A DNA stretch of 64,000 nt, taken from positions 34,244-98,243 of the forward strand of contig RPFO01001006.1 of the NCBI GenBank assembly GCA_009746045.1, read 5' to 3'. How positions within the stretch are numbered: position 1 is the stretch's first letter; each line of letters opens with the position of its first letter. The position numbers were made by a program, and so were the translations under genes. This DNA is from Mesostigma viride. Its lineage: Eukaryota; Streptophyta; Mesostigmatophyceae; Mesostigmatales; Mesostigmataceae. This document shows positions 53,590 to 63,510 of this stretch, one piece after another. Below the pieces are notes generated by a model. That model did no database searches and was not told where the DNA came from. It saw only the letters and a list, made by a program, of their open reading frames with translations.

Positions 53590-54870
53590 CTTCATGCGTG
53601 CATGAGTCAGTGGGCAGGTGGCTGGCTGGGCCTGTGTGCATGGAGCACTGGCTAGGTGAACGGGGCGTGTATGGAGGGACGCGATGGTGCGGGCGTGCGA
53701 TGGGCGGGCACATGCCTGGCTGGTTTGGGTTTTGGGTGGTTATAGGTGGTTGGGTGATCGGGTTGTTGAGTGGTTAGGTGGTTAGGTACTGTCGGTTGTG
53801 TATAGCTGGTTGATTGGTTGGTTGGTTGTTTATAGTTGCCCTGGAAGACTTGGGTGGGAGGCTTAGGCTGTAGATGCTTCAAGGGATTCCTAGACGTGGG
53901 TGGGTTCAATGGCAGGTGGCTGGCTGAAAGGTGGATGCGGCTTGGTAAATGGCTGGCCGAGTAGCTGCCCAGGAGCATGTGCAGGCGGTTGGAGAGGGTG
54001 GGTGGGTGGGTGGGTGGCTGGTCATGGTGCCACCATGATGAGTGGAGGGTAGATGAGTGTTAGGGTGATCGCTTATACGGGCAGATGGCCAGGTGTCTGC
54101 GTGATGATAGGCTTTGGGGACTTCGAAGTTCAGCGGTTGGATGCGTGAGTGAAACTATTGCATGGGTTTGAGGATGGTAGGTTAGTGGTTCCAAGGGTGG
54201 TTAGGGATGCGTGTGGGTGGGCGGGGTTGGTGGATGGGCGCCATTGGTAGTTGGTGGCCGTGGTGGATGTGTATAGATGACTAGGAGTGTGGGTCGGTGG
54301 GCGAAGGGACGGGTAGATGGGCGGGTGGGCGCACCGATATGGATGCGTGGGTCGGTTGGGACCGACTCACCTGATATCGCGGGTGAAGGGCTGTGCAGAT
54401 TGGGGGTGAGGTGGGTGGCTGCCTGAGAAAATGCATGTGTGGGTGGGTCAGTGGGTATACGGGTGGGGGGGCATGCACTGAGTGGTTGAGTGGGTGGTAC
54501 GTTGTGTGGGTGGGTCAAGGGTGGGGTGGCCGGATGGTGCATATGGGGCATGCTGGCTGGGTGGTTGGGTGGTCGGGCTCATTCGATGGGTGAGTGCTTC
54601 CTTATCACCTATAGGTGTGTGGCTTGCGCAGGTGCCTTGCTGGGTGGAATGTCCAAGTGGGTTGGTATAGCTGGTTGGGTGCCTAGGTGCACGCGTGGTT
54701 ATATGAGGTGGGTTAACACGTGCACGGCTGGCTGGCTGGCTTGGTCACTAGGTGGGTGGACGTGTGGGTGGCTGGGTGCACGGGCTTACAAGAGTGTGAG
54801 CAGTTCATCGGGTGGGTGACCAGGTGGCTTCATCATTGGGTGGGTTACTGCATGGGTGGCTCGGTGCACA
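53590..54870 (+). repeat. Degenerate GT-rich (TGGG/TTGG) minisatellite region
   Basis: About 1.3 kb with strong strand asymmetry (G and T on +), built of GGTGGGTGG, GGTTGGTTGG and GGCTGGGTGG variants. Probably the remains of an old tetranucleotide expansion. The proline-rich open frames on the - strand are by-products. Confidence 0.75.
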
Positions 54871-55798
54871 CAAAGCACAAGAGATGGCCATGAGACGTGG
54901 GATATGCCAATACCATATCACGTGAGCATACGTGGATGCCAGGTGACATGTGCCAGCGGCTGGGTGTCACTTCACCTTGATGTTCGTTCGGCATGTTCTT
55001 GACTGTCATGTATTTCACGTATATATCATGCATGGTGTGTTGGTAGCAACCGAATGGCTGTGTTCTAGTGACGTGGCATGTATTGTCCACCTTTCCTTCC
55101 CATTTTGCAATGTGCCAAGTAGTTTCAAGGTGTGATGTCATGGGGTATATATGGACGTGCACTGCACATCACAGCAATGTGGCATACTGGCAATGTCTAC
55201 CTTACATTATGCATTCTGCTAGCAATGGTCACCACTCAAGCATTCACACGCCCCAAGGTTTTGCACATTGTTTGTATTAGTCATTCTTGAGTTGCCTGCA
55301 AAGATTTAACATGATGTGCCCTAGCTAGCTTGGGGAGCGTTTTGGTGGTTAGTGTTGTTAAAATTGTGATAAAAAAGAGCCAAAATGCTGGCAAATGGAC
55401 ATCACCATTTCGGGCTCTGTATGATCTGAATTTTTGCACATGAATTTTGGGGACCCTGTGTCAGGTTACGTTGGCATGAATACACTAGGTTTGGGTGTCA
55501 TTCTGACACTACTATTTATAATTACTTAAAAATTGCCATTTCTGACAGATGCTAGCAAAATTTTGCTAGCATTTGTCACTAATTAGGGCTCCAAATGCTC
55601 TAGAACTTTGTACATACAAGGTGAGAACAGCTATTATTCGTCACCGCGGCTGCAAAGTTACAACATAATCTGAGTTGAATTGTTGTGTCTAGGCAAGGGC
55701 AAGTGGTGTATGTGGCCAGTTTTGGCCTTGGATCTGGAGTGAACTTAAGCAGGGAATACCATGTAAACTTTTCATTTTGACTCAACTACTCCACCACT
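54871..55798. other. Non-coding spacer containing a near-perfect palindrome
   Basis: No gene seen. A 36-bp palindrome (one mismatched pair) lies at 55543-55578, with a perfect 24-bp core centred on AAAATTTT. Confidence 0.5.
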
Positions 55799-55799
55799 A

Positions 55800-56102
55800 G
55801 CCAGACACATCCCGGGGAGAAGTGGGACCCAATCCTAGGTCAATCGAGCCATATGTAGCACATATTCCTTGCTGGATGGATGGAGGTGGGCGGGGCCGCG
55901 TAATCGAACGAACCTAGCTCTAAGCTATCTAGTCTAGAAAAATCCTAAATGCACTTCTCATGCAGCAAAGCGCCCCTTCCTCTTGAGTCTTGGGGGGGTT
56001 GGTGGCTTGCCCACAGGGGCTGGCATGTGAGCCTGGACAATCTTCTGCCACCGCTGATCTTGTTCTGCATGGCAGTCCGGCAAAGAAGGGAGAGGGAGTG
56101 GT
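55800..56102 (-). mobile_element. LINE 3' end, copy 2
   Basis: On the - strand it matches copy 3: CATATTCC/CATATGG 3' UTR, TCTAGACTAGATAG, GCGCTTTGCTGCATGAG, and the protein end with T-A-M-Q-N-K-type codons. It is truncated at the AATT-rich tail of copy 3. Confidence 0.75.
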
Positions 56103-56732
56103 AAAAATTAAAATTAAATTATAACATGCCTCCGTTGGGAGATCATGTAGCACATATCCCTTGATGGGTGGTGGAGTGGCGAGAGCCGCGTAATCGGACT
56201 AACCTAACGCTAATCTAGCTAGTCTAGAAAAATCCTAACTACCCTACTCATCAGAACGCCTCCTCCGCTTGCCCAGGGGGAGGTGGTTTGCCCACAGGGT
56301 CGGGCGTGTGAGCCTTGACAATCCTCTTCCACCGCGTCTTGTTCTGCATGGCAGTCCAAAGAAGGGAGAGAGAGTGGATGCGGTATTCAAACTGCAGGGC
56401 TGGGACCAGTAGGTCATCCAGCAACATCTGTACGTAGTTCGTGACATGTTTCCCTACCTTTTTGGCAATCCTCTTGGCCGGGGCCAGGCCAGGTCAGAAT
56501 GTGCCGCCCTGGCTGGCCAAGCCGCTGGCCGGGCCGGCCAGACCAAGGGCGGTGTCGACTTGGCTGGTGCGAGCAAGGTGTCCTACAAATGCTATCCTAC
56601 GCTGTCTAATCTCGTCCGAAATACGAGACATGCCCTGATACAAAGACTCTGATGACGGGCGCTTGGAAAACCCTACGTTCAGGACGTGTCGGAGCATCCT
56701 TTAAACTGTGCCGTCTAGCCTAGATGCCAGTG
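56103..56732 (-). mobile_element. LINE 3' end, copy 3 (C terminus of ORF2)
   Basis: The longest C-terminal copy. From 56697 it reads M-L-R-H-V-L-N-V-G-F-S-K, Y-Q-G-M-S-R-I-S-D-E-I-R-Q-R-R and F-V-G-H-L-A-R-T-S. A frame ending near 56245 then reads H-S-L-S-L-L-W-T-A-M-Q-N-K and W-K-R-I-V-K-A-H-T-P. The R-I-S-D-x-I-R-x-R-R...G-H-L-A-R segment is typical of the end of LINE ORF2. The AATT-type tail lies at 56103-56120. Confidence 0.8.
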
Positions 56733-56985
56733 TGAGGGAGTGGATGCGGTGTTCAAATTGGGCTGGGACCACTAGGTCGGCCAGCAACATCTGGGTGTAG
56801 TTCATCTGTTCATGGCAGGTTTACCTAGCTTCCTGGGAATGTCCTTGGGGCCAGGCCAGGTCCAAATATGCCGTCCTGGTTGGCCATGCAAGCCTCTGGG
56901 GGCCGGCCAGACCAAGGGCGGTGTCGACCTGGCTGGTGCGAGCAAGATGTCCTACAAATGCTATCCTACGCTGCCTAGTCTCGTC
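56733..56985 (-). mobile_element. LINE 3' segment, copy 4
   Basis: Repeats the 56370-56600 part of copy 3 (GGGAGTGGATGCGGTGTTCA, CAGACCAAGGGCGGTGTCGA, CTACAAATGCTATCCTACGC) directly beside it, so copies 3 and 4 are tandem. Confidence 0.75.
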
Positions 56986-57434
56986 CGAATTATTTAATTA
57001 ATTAATTAGAAACATAACTCCGTTGGGAGTACATGTAGCACATATCCCGGAGAAGCCCTGGGCATATGGCTTAATACATTCTGGGCTACTTCCTGCAATT
57101 AGAGTGGAATGTAAGCAACACTTGCTATAGGTGCCGCCTCAAGGGCACCGGCACCACCATGCTGTCTCGGGTTCAACCCAACTAAGGGGATCCCGGCACG
57201 GGGATCGAGGAAGATCATCATGGCTATACAAGGGCTAGGGCATGGCTTCTCGACAGAGAGCATCTCTCTGCATAGGCATAGCATCATTGGCTAAATTCTT
57301 AATGCAACATCATTGTCCATGGGGTCCCATTATAATAAGCATGGCTTGGCTAAATTCTGAAGGCAACATCCATGGGGGCCATTATGGGCGCACATGCGCG
57401 TGGGGTAGGCAAACATGTCATGACCTAGGTACCC
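56986..57434 (-). repeat. AATT-tailed repeat (family with 58514-58900)
   Basis: Starts with a TTAATTAATTAATTA tail and CATAACTCCGTTGGGAGTAC. The first 45 bases match the 3' ends of the LINE copies; the rest matches only 58514-58900, as in the CTCTCTGCATAGGCA / CTCCCTGCATGGGCA segment. It may be a SINE or LINE subfamily that shares the LINE tail. Confidence 0.55.
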
Positions 57435-57760
57435 ACAGCAGTTGATGGCTAACCTAGTGGTCCCAGCGCAGTTTGAAAATCGCATTCACTCCCTCTCTCT
57501 TGCTTGGACTGCTATGCAGGACAAGAGGAGGTGGAAAACCATTGTCCAGGCTCATACGCCCGCCCCTGTGGCCGGGCAAGCCCCCTCCCCCCAAGCGGAA
57601 GGGGCGCTTTGCTGAGTAGCATAAGTAGGGTTTTCTAGCTTAGCTTAGCTTAGAGTTAGATTAGTTCGGTTTCGCGGCTTTGCCCCCCCCTCCATCCATC
57701 CACGGGAATATGTGCTACATGATCTCCCTACGGAGTCATGTTATAATTTAACGCGTGGGC
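57435..57760 (+). mobile_element. LINE 3' end, copy 5 (opposite orientation)
   Basis: The + strand encodes R-I-H-S-L-S-L-A-W-T-A-M-Q-D-K, then R-R-W-K-T-I-V-Q-A-H-T-P, ending in TGA at about 57611. It continues through the same 3' UTR (TAGCTTAGCTTAGC, GGTTTCGCGGCTTTG) to ACGGAGTCATGTTATAATTT. Confidence 0.8.
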
Positions 57761-57808
57761 CACATGCTAGGCTAAGCCTGACTAATCTACACTACTGGTA
57801 TGGATTCC

Positions 57809-58508
57809 CTAGTCTGAGGTGGCAGGAGGGGGCTGCCAGGGCTTGTGGTCAACGTGGATGACCGCCCCCCTCCATGGTATACCGGCTTCCCCCAGGCTGC
57901 GCTCTGCCGGAGCTGATCGAAGGTAGGTCGGCCATAGCTCGCGTCGCCGCTGTTACTGGGCCAGGGTCAAGTCGTCGTCCAGCGTGAAGCGAGTCCTCGA
58001 GAGCTTCTTGCAGCATTTAAGGAACGCCAGCTTGTCCGCCATGTACTTCAAGGTGAGGAGCACGGGTGCCGGGCCAGCCTTCCCCCGCGCGCGGGGAGGC
58101 GGACAGCCGACATGTCCAGCTCACCAGTGAGTAGCATGGGGGCAAAAATGTCGCGCTTAAATGCCTCAAGAAGGCTCGTGGAGGTCTCACCTGCCGGCTG
58201 GTCGAAGTGCTTGATGATGACATTGTGGCTGCGCCGGGCGATGTCGGCTTCCTCGCGAAGGTCGAGGGCTTGTTGCTTGAGTTGTGCCGAGATGGTGGAG
58301 GTGGTGGAGGTGGTGTGCTGCTTAAGCAAGTCCGCCCAGGTGGAGGGAGCATCGCCGGTCGGGCCAGCAGGCGCCGGCCGGCGCCACCCATGTCCTTCAC
58401 CGCCTGGGCGGTGAGGCGGGCGGTGTCATGCAAGCTCTCAAGGGCGGTGGCGGTGGCTTGAAGGCGTTGGTCGAGGTCGAGGAGCTGGGCTTTGATGTCG
58501 GCAGTGGA
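57809..58508 (-). pseudogene. L1-type ORF1 protein, copy 2 (5'-truncated)
   Basis: On the - strand: A-Q-L-K-Q-Q-A-L-D-L-R-E-E-A-D-I-A coiled coil (about 58280-58240), then N-V-I-I-K-H-F-D-Q, an RRM-like start. After frameshifts come L-D-D-D-L-T-L-A-Q and R-R-R-E-L-W-P-T-Y-L, ending H-K-P-W-Q. Coiled coil, RRM and a C-terminal domain with D-D-D-L-T is the layout of L1-clade ORF1 RNA-binding proteins. Homologous to 58969-60126. Confidence 0.7.
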
Positions 58509-58513
58509 GGCGG

Positions 58514-58900
58514 AAATTAATTAATTAATTAAAATCATAGCTCCGCGGGGAGCATATGTAACACATAGCCCTGAGAAAGGGGCATCTATGGGTTTGTAAT
58601 ACAATCGGGGCGACAACAGGTCTGCAGGTGTAGGATGTACAACTATCACCTGCTCTGGGTGCACTATAGGTGCACCTGCACCTCCATGATGGTTCATGCC
58701 TCCTAAACAAGCACAGGCACCCAGGGGGGGCTTGAGGAGAGGGCCTAGAAGGCCTGCATGACAGATGGCCAGGGTGGAAGGTATGCACATGGCTAGGCTA
58801 TACAGTAGGGTACACATGGCCTCTCAGCAGGGAGTAACTCCCTGCATGGGCAAAAGAATGACTCGAAATTGCTACGGCTATTGCAAGGGCGGGTGTGGGC
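58514..58900 (-). repeat. AATT-tailed repeat, second copy
   Basis: (AATT)n at 58514-58531, then ATAGCTCCGCGGGGAGCATA; related to 56986-57434 along its length. It lies between the two ORF1 copies. Confidence 0.55.
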
Positions 58901-58968
58901 CCATCACGTAGGCATACATGGCCACGTCACTACTAAGCTTTCTAGTCTACACTACTGCTATATATTCC

Positions 58969-60126
58969 CTAGGCTGGGGTGGCTGGGGTGGCTGGGGCGG
59001 CAGGGGTCGCCTGCCAGGGCTTGTGGGCGACGTAGATGTCCGCCCCCTTCCAGTAGACCGGCTTCTGCCCCGCCGTCTGCCGAAGCTGGAGGTAGGTCGG
59101 CCATAACTCCCGTCGCCGTTGTTGCTGCGTCAAGGTCAAGTCGTCGTCCAGCGTGTAGGCGGTCCCCCCAAGCCGCTAGCTTGCGACACTTGAGGAACTC
59201 CATCTTATCCGCCATGGTGTCAAAGGTGAGGAGCAAGGGGGAGGGGCCGGCCTTACCCCGCGAGTGGGGAAGGCGGGTCACCCCCCGCGGCTTGCCCTTA
59301 CCAGTGATAGCCATGGGGACAAGGATTTTGTTCTCAAACGCCAGGGCAAGGGTCTCGGGGGTCTCGTCCTGCAGCGGGTCGAAGTGCTTGACTATGACGT
59401 TAAGGCTGCGCTTGGCGAGCTCGGCCTCCTCGCGGAGGTCCAGCGTCTGCTGCTTAAGCTGGGCGGCGACGGCGGAGGTGGTGGAGGTGGCGTGCTGCTT
59501 AAGCATGTCCGCCCAGGTCGGGAAATGGCAGTGGAGGTGGCGGTGAGGTGAGGAAGTTCAGCAGCCAGCAGGCCAACCATTGCTGCGACGTCAGCAGCAA
59601 GGGGGGTCACGTGCTGCTGAAAGGCTTCCATGAGGATGGAACGGAGGGTGGGGGCGGAGATGGATGGAGCCCAGATCTCGGCGTCAGAGCGCTGGAGAAG
59701 GGAGTTCGAGGATAGTGTGCTGGAGTTGGGGGCGCCGGGGGCACCCGAACAGCTGGCAGGCGGATGTCGTTCCAGCGGCGGCCGTCCGGGAGGAGGAGGC
59801 GATTGTTGTCGTGGATCGAGATGGAGGCACAGGTCGTAAAGCGAGGCGTAGTCCCCGAAGAAGATGCAGTGCAGAGCATCGGACGGAGACATGTTGGTCC
59901 AGTCGTGATCATCGACCTGGAAAGGTTGGAGCCGACAGCGCGGTTCCGAGGGGCGTGAAGACCCTCCTGTTTTGTCGGCGGAGCGGGCACGTTTAGGGTC
60001 AGGCGATGCCGATGGCGAGGCATTGAGCCCGGGAGGTTGCTGGGCGACCACGTACCAGTGCACGACTAGTGTCACCGCTGCCTGCCGGAGCTGGCAAAGC
60101 TGCAGCCGCAGCTGCCGCATTTTCAT
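58969..60126 (-). pseudogene. L1-type ORF1 protein, copy 1 (nearly complete, frameshifted)
   Basis: From M-K-M-R-Q-L-R-L-Q-L (60126) through a Pro/Ser-rich N terminus. A frameshift near 59500 leads into M-L-K-Q-H-A-T-S-T-T-S and the coiled coil Q-L-K-Q-Q-T-L-D-L-R-E-E-A. Next comes N-V-I-V-K-H-F-D-P, then K-M-E-F-L-K-C-R-K-L-A. After a second frameshift near 59170 it reads L-D-D-D-L-T-L-T-Q-Q-Q-R-R-R-E-L-W-P, ending in a P-A-A-P-A-T-P repeat and TAG at 58969. About 390 residues. Members of this family bind element RNA; this copy is broken. Confidence 0.75.
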
Positions 60127-60349
60127 GGGCGAGCGTATCCGCCAAACTGCGTTGCGTCGACAGGCGTTTGCTCGTCATATATTGCGTTTTAGATTCGGAA
60201 AATTATATCAGCATGTGCGTCTTAGAAAGACGAAGCGATAGTGATATTCACGGCTAATTTGGTGCTCAAACGTGAAAGTTATGAGCTCCGCCGTCAGCCA
60301 TGGCTACCTAGCTCGTGGCTCGTGGCTTTGCCCATTGTCCTAGGGTAGG

Positions 60350-60928
60350 AACATCTCGTCCGAAATACGAGGCATACCCTGATACAAAGACTCTAATGAC
60401 CTACGATCGGAAAACCCTACGTTCAGGACCTGTCGGAGCATCCTGTAAACCGTGCCGTCTAGCTTAGCTGCCAGTTCATTGATTAATTAATTAATTAACT
60501 AATGAATTAATTAATTAATTAGCTGCCAGTGTGTCCGTGAGTGTCCACGCCTCGGCGCCATACGTGAGCACCGTGACGACGAGGACCTTGAAGAGCATGC
60601 GCTTGCGGTGCTCGCCCAGGCCCTTCGAGCCCCAGTAGGTGTTGAGCGAACGGAGCCTGGCCCAGGCCAGGCCGATGCAGATGTCCACATCGTGGGCGGT
60701 GTCAGGGAGCATGCTCCCCAACAGTTTGAAGCGGTCACGGAACGGGACCTCCGTTCCTTCGAGCAGGCGCGGCAGCGGTGGGCGACTGGAGGCCCCAATC
60801 ACCATCGCCTCAGTTTTGACACTAATCTCCAACCCCACCGCCCTCGCCTCCAGGCCCAGACAGTCAGATATCCCCATCTGATATACTATATAGGGTTGGG
60901 CTGTGTTCGAATCCAGGTATCGTACCAA
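60350..60928 (-). pseudogene. LINE ORF2 C-terminal fragment
   Basis: From about 60860: G-L-E-A-R-A-V-G-L-E-I-S-V-K-T-E-A-M, R-F-K-L-L-G-S-M-L-P-D, and L-T-Y-G-A-E-A-W-T-L-T-D-T-L-A-A. After the AATT insert it continues K-L-D-G-T-V-Y-R-M-L-R-Q-V-L, then Y-Q-G-M-P-R-I-S-D-E. This is the region after the YADD motif in LINE reverse transcriptases. It joins on to the sequence of copy 3 at 56.5 kb. Confidence 0.8.
60475..60520. mobile_element. 46-bp AATT-rich insert with 9-bp target duplication
   Basis: The LINE fragment is interrupted by 46 bp of AATT-type sequence (TTCATT...AATGAA symmetric half) flanked on both sides by AGCTGCCAG (60466-60474 and 60521-60529). The flanking duplication suggests insertion of a very short tail-only retroelement copy. 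Confidence 0.6.
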
Positions 60929-61342
60929 AATGTTTCACAATATAGGGTTGGGGCATGATGCCGACGATCTTTGTCTGTATGCTTGCCTTGTGTGCAATGA
61001 CATTAGCATGGTACTCCGGACGAGGCATGCCTATGCACATGACACACAAGTACTTACTACGGCCTTTTGCTTGCCAGATGAGGCAAGTTTTGATGGAGCA
61101 CCTGTCACCATGGCAACCTCCCATCGTGCACCACAATTTCAATGTCCGCAGGTACCGTCCGCGAATATTTGGCATGAAGTAATTCGGCACTGACCCGTCC
61201 CAAAATGTTTTTGACCAAAAAACTAACACCTCGGAGCCTACTTCAAAGTAATCATTCTCGCACTATCTCCAAAAATAAAGCATCACAGAAAACACGCATG
61301 GATTCCCCTGCCCTCACCAGCCTTCCTAAGCCCTCAAAATTC
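60929..61342. other. No supported gene
   Basis: A roughly 50-bp direct repeat around ATATAGGGTTGGG lies at 60889 and 60940, with GTTCGAATCCAGG between. The stretch 61205-61342 is probably the 3' UTR of the - strand gene ending at 61343. Confidence 0.4.
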
Positions 61343-61831
61343 TCAGTCATCGAAATCCACCACCTCCTCCATCTCCTCCTCGGGCGGCCTCAACACGAGC
61401 AGCACGCGTCCGAGCACCTTGTCGATTGCGGTCGGGATGCCGATCTCCAGTGCGCCCTTGCCGCCCCTCGCGATGAAATAATACGATGTCACGTCCAGCC
61501 CCTCCGCCCCTGTGTCTCCCCGGTCCATGATCACCACCAACTGCTCGTCCTGGACCGCTGTCTTGTTGTCACCAGGGAGCAGGCTAAGGTTGCTCACCGT
61601 GAGCGCGACCGGGTCCGCCACGCGGTTGAGGATGCGCCAGTCGGGCACGGGCACGTACTGCCCCCCCTGCGGCACCGACATGATGTTGAACGGGCCAGAG
61701 ACGCTGCACGAGCCGACCGCCAGCACATCGGCGGCCGATGCGCGGCCCAGCTCACCAGCCAATGGGATCGCGCGCGGCATCAACTCGCGCTCCAGCATGC
61801 GCAGGTACTTGAGCTCGGCTTGCACCACGGG
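61343..61831 (-). CDS. Terminal exon of an unrecognised gene
   Basis: 162 codons and a stop on the - strand, in GC-rich sequence like that of the TRA1 exons. The exon begins P-V-V-Q-A-E-L-K-Y-L-R after the acceptor CACCACCCAG, in phase 0. It contains L-A-V-G-S-C-S-V-S-G-P-F-N-I-M, N-L-S-L-L-P-G-D-N-K-T-A-V and V-T-S-Y-Y-F-I-A-R-G-G-K-G, and ends in an acidic E-E-E-M-E-E-V-V-D-F-D-D. No membrane segment is seen. I do not recognise the family. The preceding intron contains a poly-C/G run and, unless an exon intervenes, the whole GGAA array. Confidence 0.7.
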   Translation of the reverse strand, partial: PVVQAELKYLRMLERELMPRAIPLAGELGRASAADVLAVGSCSVSGPFNIMSVPQGGQYVPVPDWRILNRVADPVALTVSNLSLLPGDNKTAVQDEQLVVIMDRGDTGAEGLDVTSYYFIARGGKGALEIGIPTAIDKVLGRVLLVLRPPEEEMEEVVDFDD

Positions 61832-61874
61832 CTGGGTGGTGGTAGATGGGGAAGGTGGCAACGGGGGAGATGGA

Positions 61875-61909
61875 GCGGGGGGGGGGGGGGGGGGGCGGGG
61901 GGGCCGGAC
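61875..61909. repeat. Poly-G run before the GGAA array
   Basis: About 30 bases, almost all G on the + strand, with single C interruptions. Confidence 0.9.
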
Positions 61910-61941
61910 AAAAGCAGATGAAGAGTGTGAGCACATCTAAT

Positions 61942-63510
61942 GGAAGGAAGGAAGGAAGGAAGGAAGGAAGGAAGGAAGGAAGGAAGGAAGGAAGGAAGGA
62001 AGGAAGGAAGGAAGGAAGGAAGGAAGGAAGGAAGGAAGGAAGGAAGGAAGGAAGGAAGGAAGGAAGGAAGGAAGGAAGGAAGGAAGGAAGGAAGGAAGGA
62101 AGGAAGGAAGGAAGGAAGGAAGGAAGGAAGGAAGGAAGGAAGGAAGGAAGGAAGGAAGGAAGGAAGGAAGGAAGGAAGGAAGGAAGGAAGGAAGGAAGGA
62201 AGGAAGGAAGGAAGGAAGGAAGGAAGGAAGGAAGGAAGGAAGGAAGGAAGGAAGGAAGGAAGGAAGGAAGGAAGGAAGGAAGGAAGGAAGGAAGGAAGGA
62301 AGGAAGGAAGGAAGGAAGGAAGGAAGGAAGGAAGGAAGGAAGGAAGGAAGGAAGGAAGGAAGGAAGGAAGGAAGGAAGAAGGAAGGAAGGAAGGAAGGAA
62401 GGAAGGAAGGAAGGAAGGAAGGAAGGAAGGAAGGAAGGAAGGAAGGAAGGAAGGAAGGAAGGAAGGAAGGAAGGAAGGAAGGAAGGAAGGAAGGAAGGAA
62501 GGAAGGAAGGAAGGAAGGAAGGAAGGAAGGAAGGAAGGAAGGAAGGAAGGAAGGAAGGAAGGAAGGAAGGAAGGAAGGAAGGAAGGAAGGAAGGAAGGAA
62601 GGAAGGAAGAAGGAAGGAAGGAAGGAAGGAAGGAAGGAAGGAAGGAAGGAAGGAAGGAAGGAAGGAAGGAAGGAAGGAAGGAAGGAAGGAAGGAAGGAAG
62701 GAAGGAAGGAAGGAAGGAAGGAAGGAAGGAAGGAAGGAAGGAAGGAAGGAAGGAAGGAAGGAAGGAAGGAAGGAAGGAAGGAAGGAAGGAAGGAAGGAAG
62801 GAAGGAAGGAAGGAAGGAAGGAAGGAAGGAAGGAAGGAAGGAAGGAAGGAAGGAAGGAAGGAAGGAAGGAAGGAAGGAAGGAAGGAAGGAAGGAAGGAAG
62901 GAAGGAAGGAAGGAAGGAAGGAAGGAAGGAAGGAAGGAAGGAAGGAAGGAAGGAAGGAAGGAAGGAAGGAAGGAAGGAAGGAAGGAAGGAAGGAAGGAAG
63001 GAAGGAAGGAAGGAAGGAAGGAAGGAAGGAAGGAAGGAAGGAAGGAAGGAAGGAAGGAAGGAAGGAAGGAAGGAAGGAAGGAAGGAAGGAAGGAAGGAAG
63101 GAAGGAAGGAAGGAAGGAAGGAAGGAAGGAAGGAAGGAAGGAAGGAAGGAAGGAAGGAAGGAAGGAAGGAAGGAAGGAAGGAAGGAAGGAAGGAAGGAAG
63201 GAAGGAAGGAAGGAAGGAAGGAAGGAAGGAAGGAAGGAAGGAAGGAAGGAAGGAAGGAAGGAAGGAAGGAAGGAAGGAAGGAAGGAAGGAAGGAAGGAAG
63301 GAAGGAAGGAAGGAAGGAAGGAAGGAAGGAAGGAAGGAAGGAAGGAAGGAAGGAAGGAAGGAAGGAAGGAAGGAAGGAAGGAAGGAAGGAAGGAAGGAAG
63401 GAAGGAAGGAAGGAAGGAAGGAAGGAAGGAAGGAAGGAAGGAAGGAAGGAAGGAAGGAAGGAAGGAAGGAAGGAAGGAAGGAAGGAAGGAAGGAAGGAAG
63501 GAAGGAAGGA
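61942..63510. repeat. 1.57 kb (GGAA)n polypurine array
   Basis: About 390 GGAA units on the + strand with only two visible interruptions (a lost G giving GAAGAAGG near 62378 and 62607). Open frames here (G-R-K-E or F-L-P-S repeats) are artefacts. Confidence 0.99.

Noticed and set aside
60890-60930. tRNA gene around GTTCGAATCC
   Set aside because: No A box, anticodon arm or acceptor stem could be built around it.
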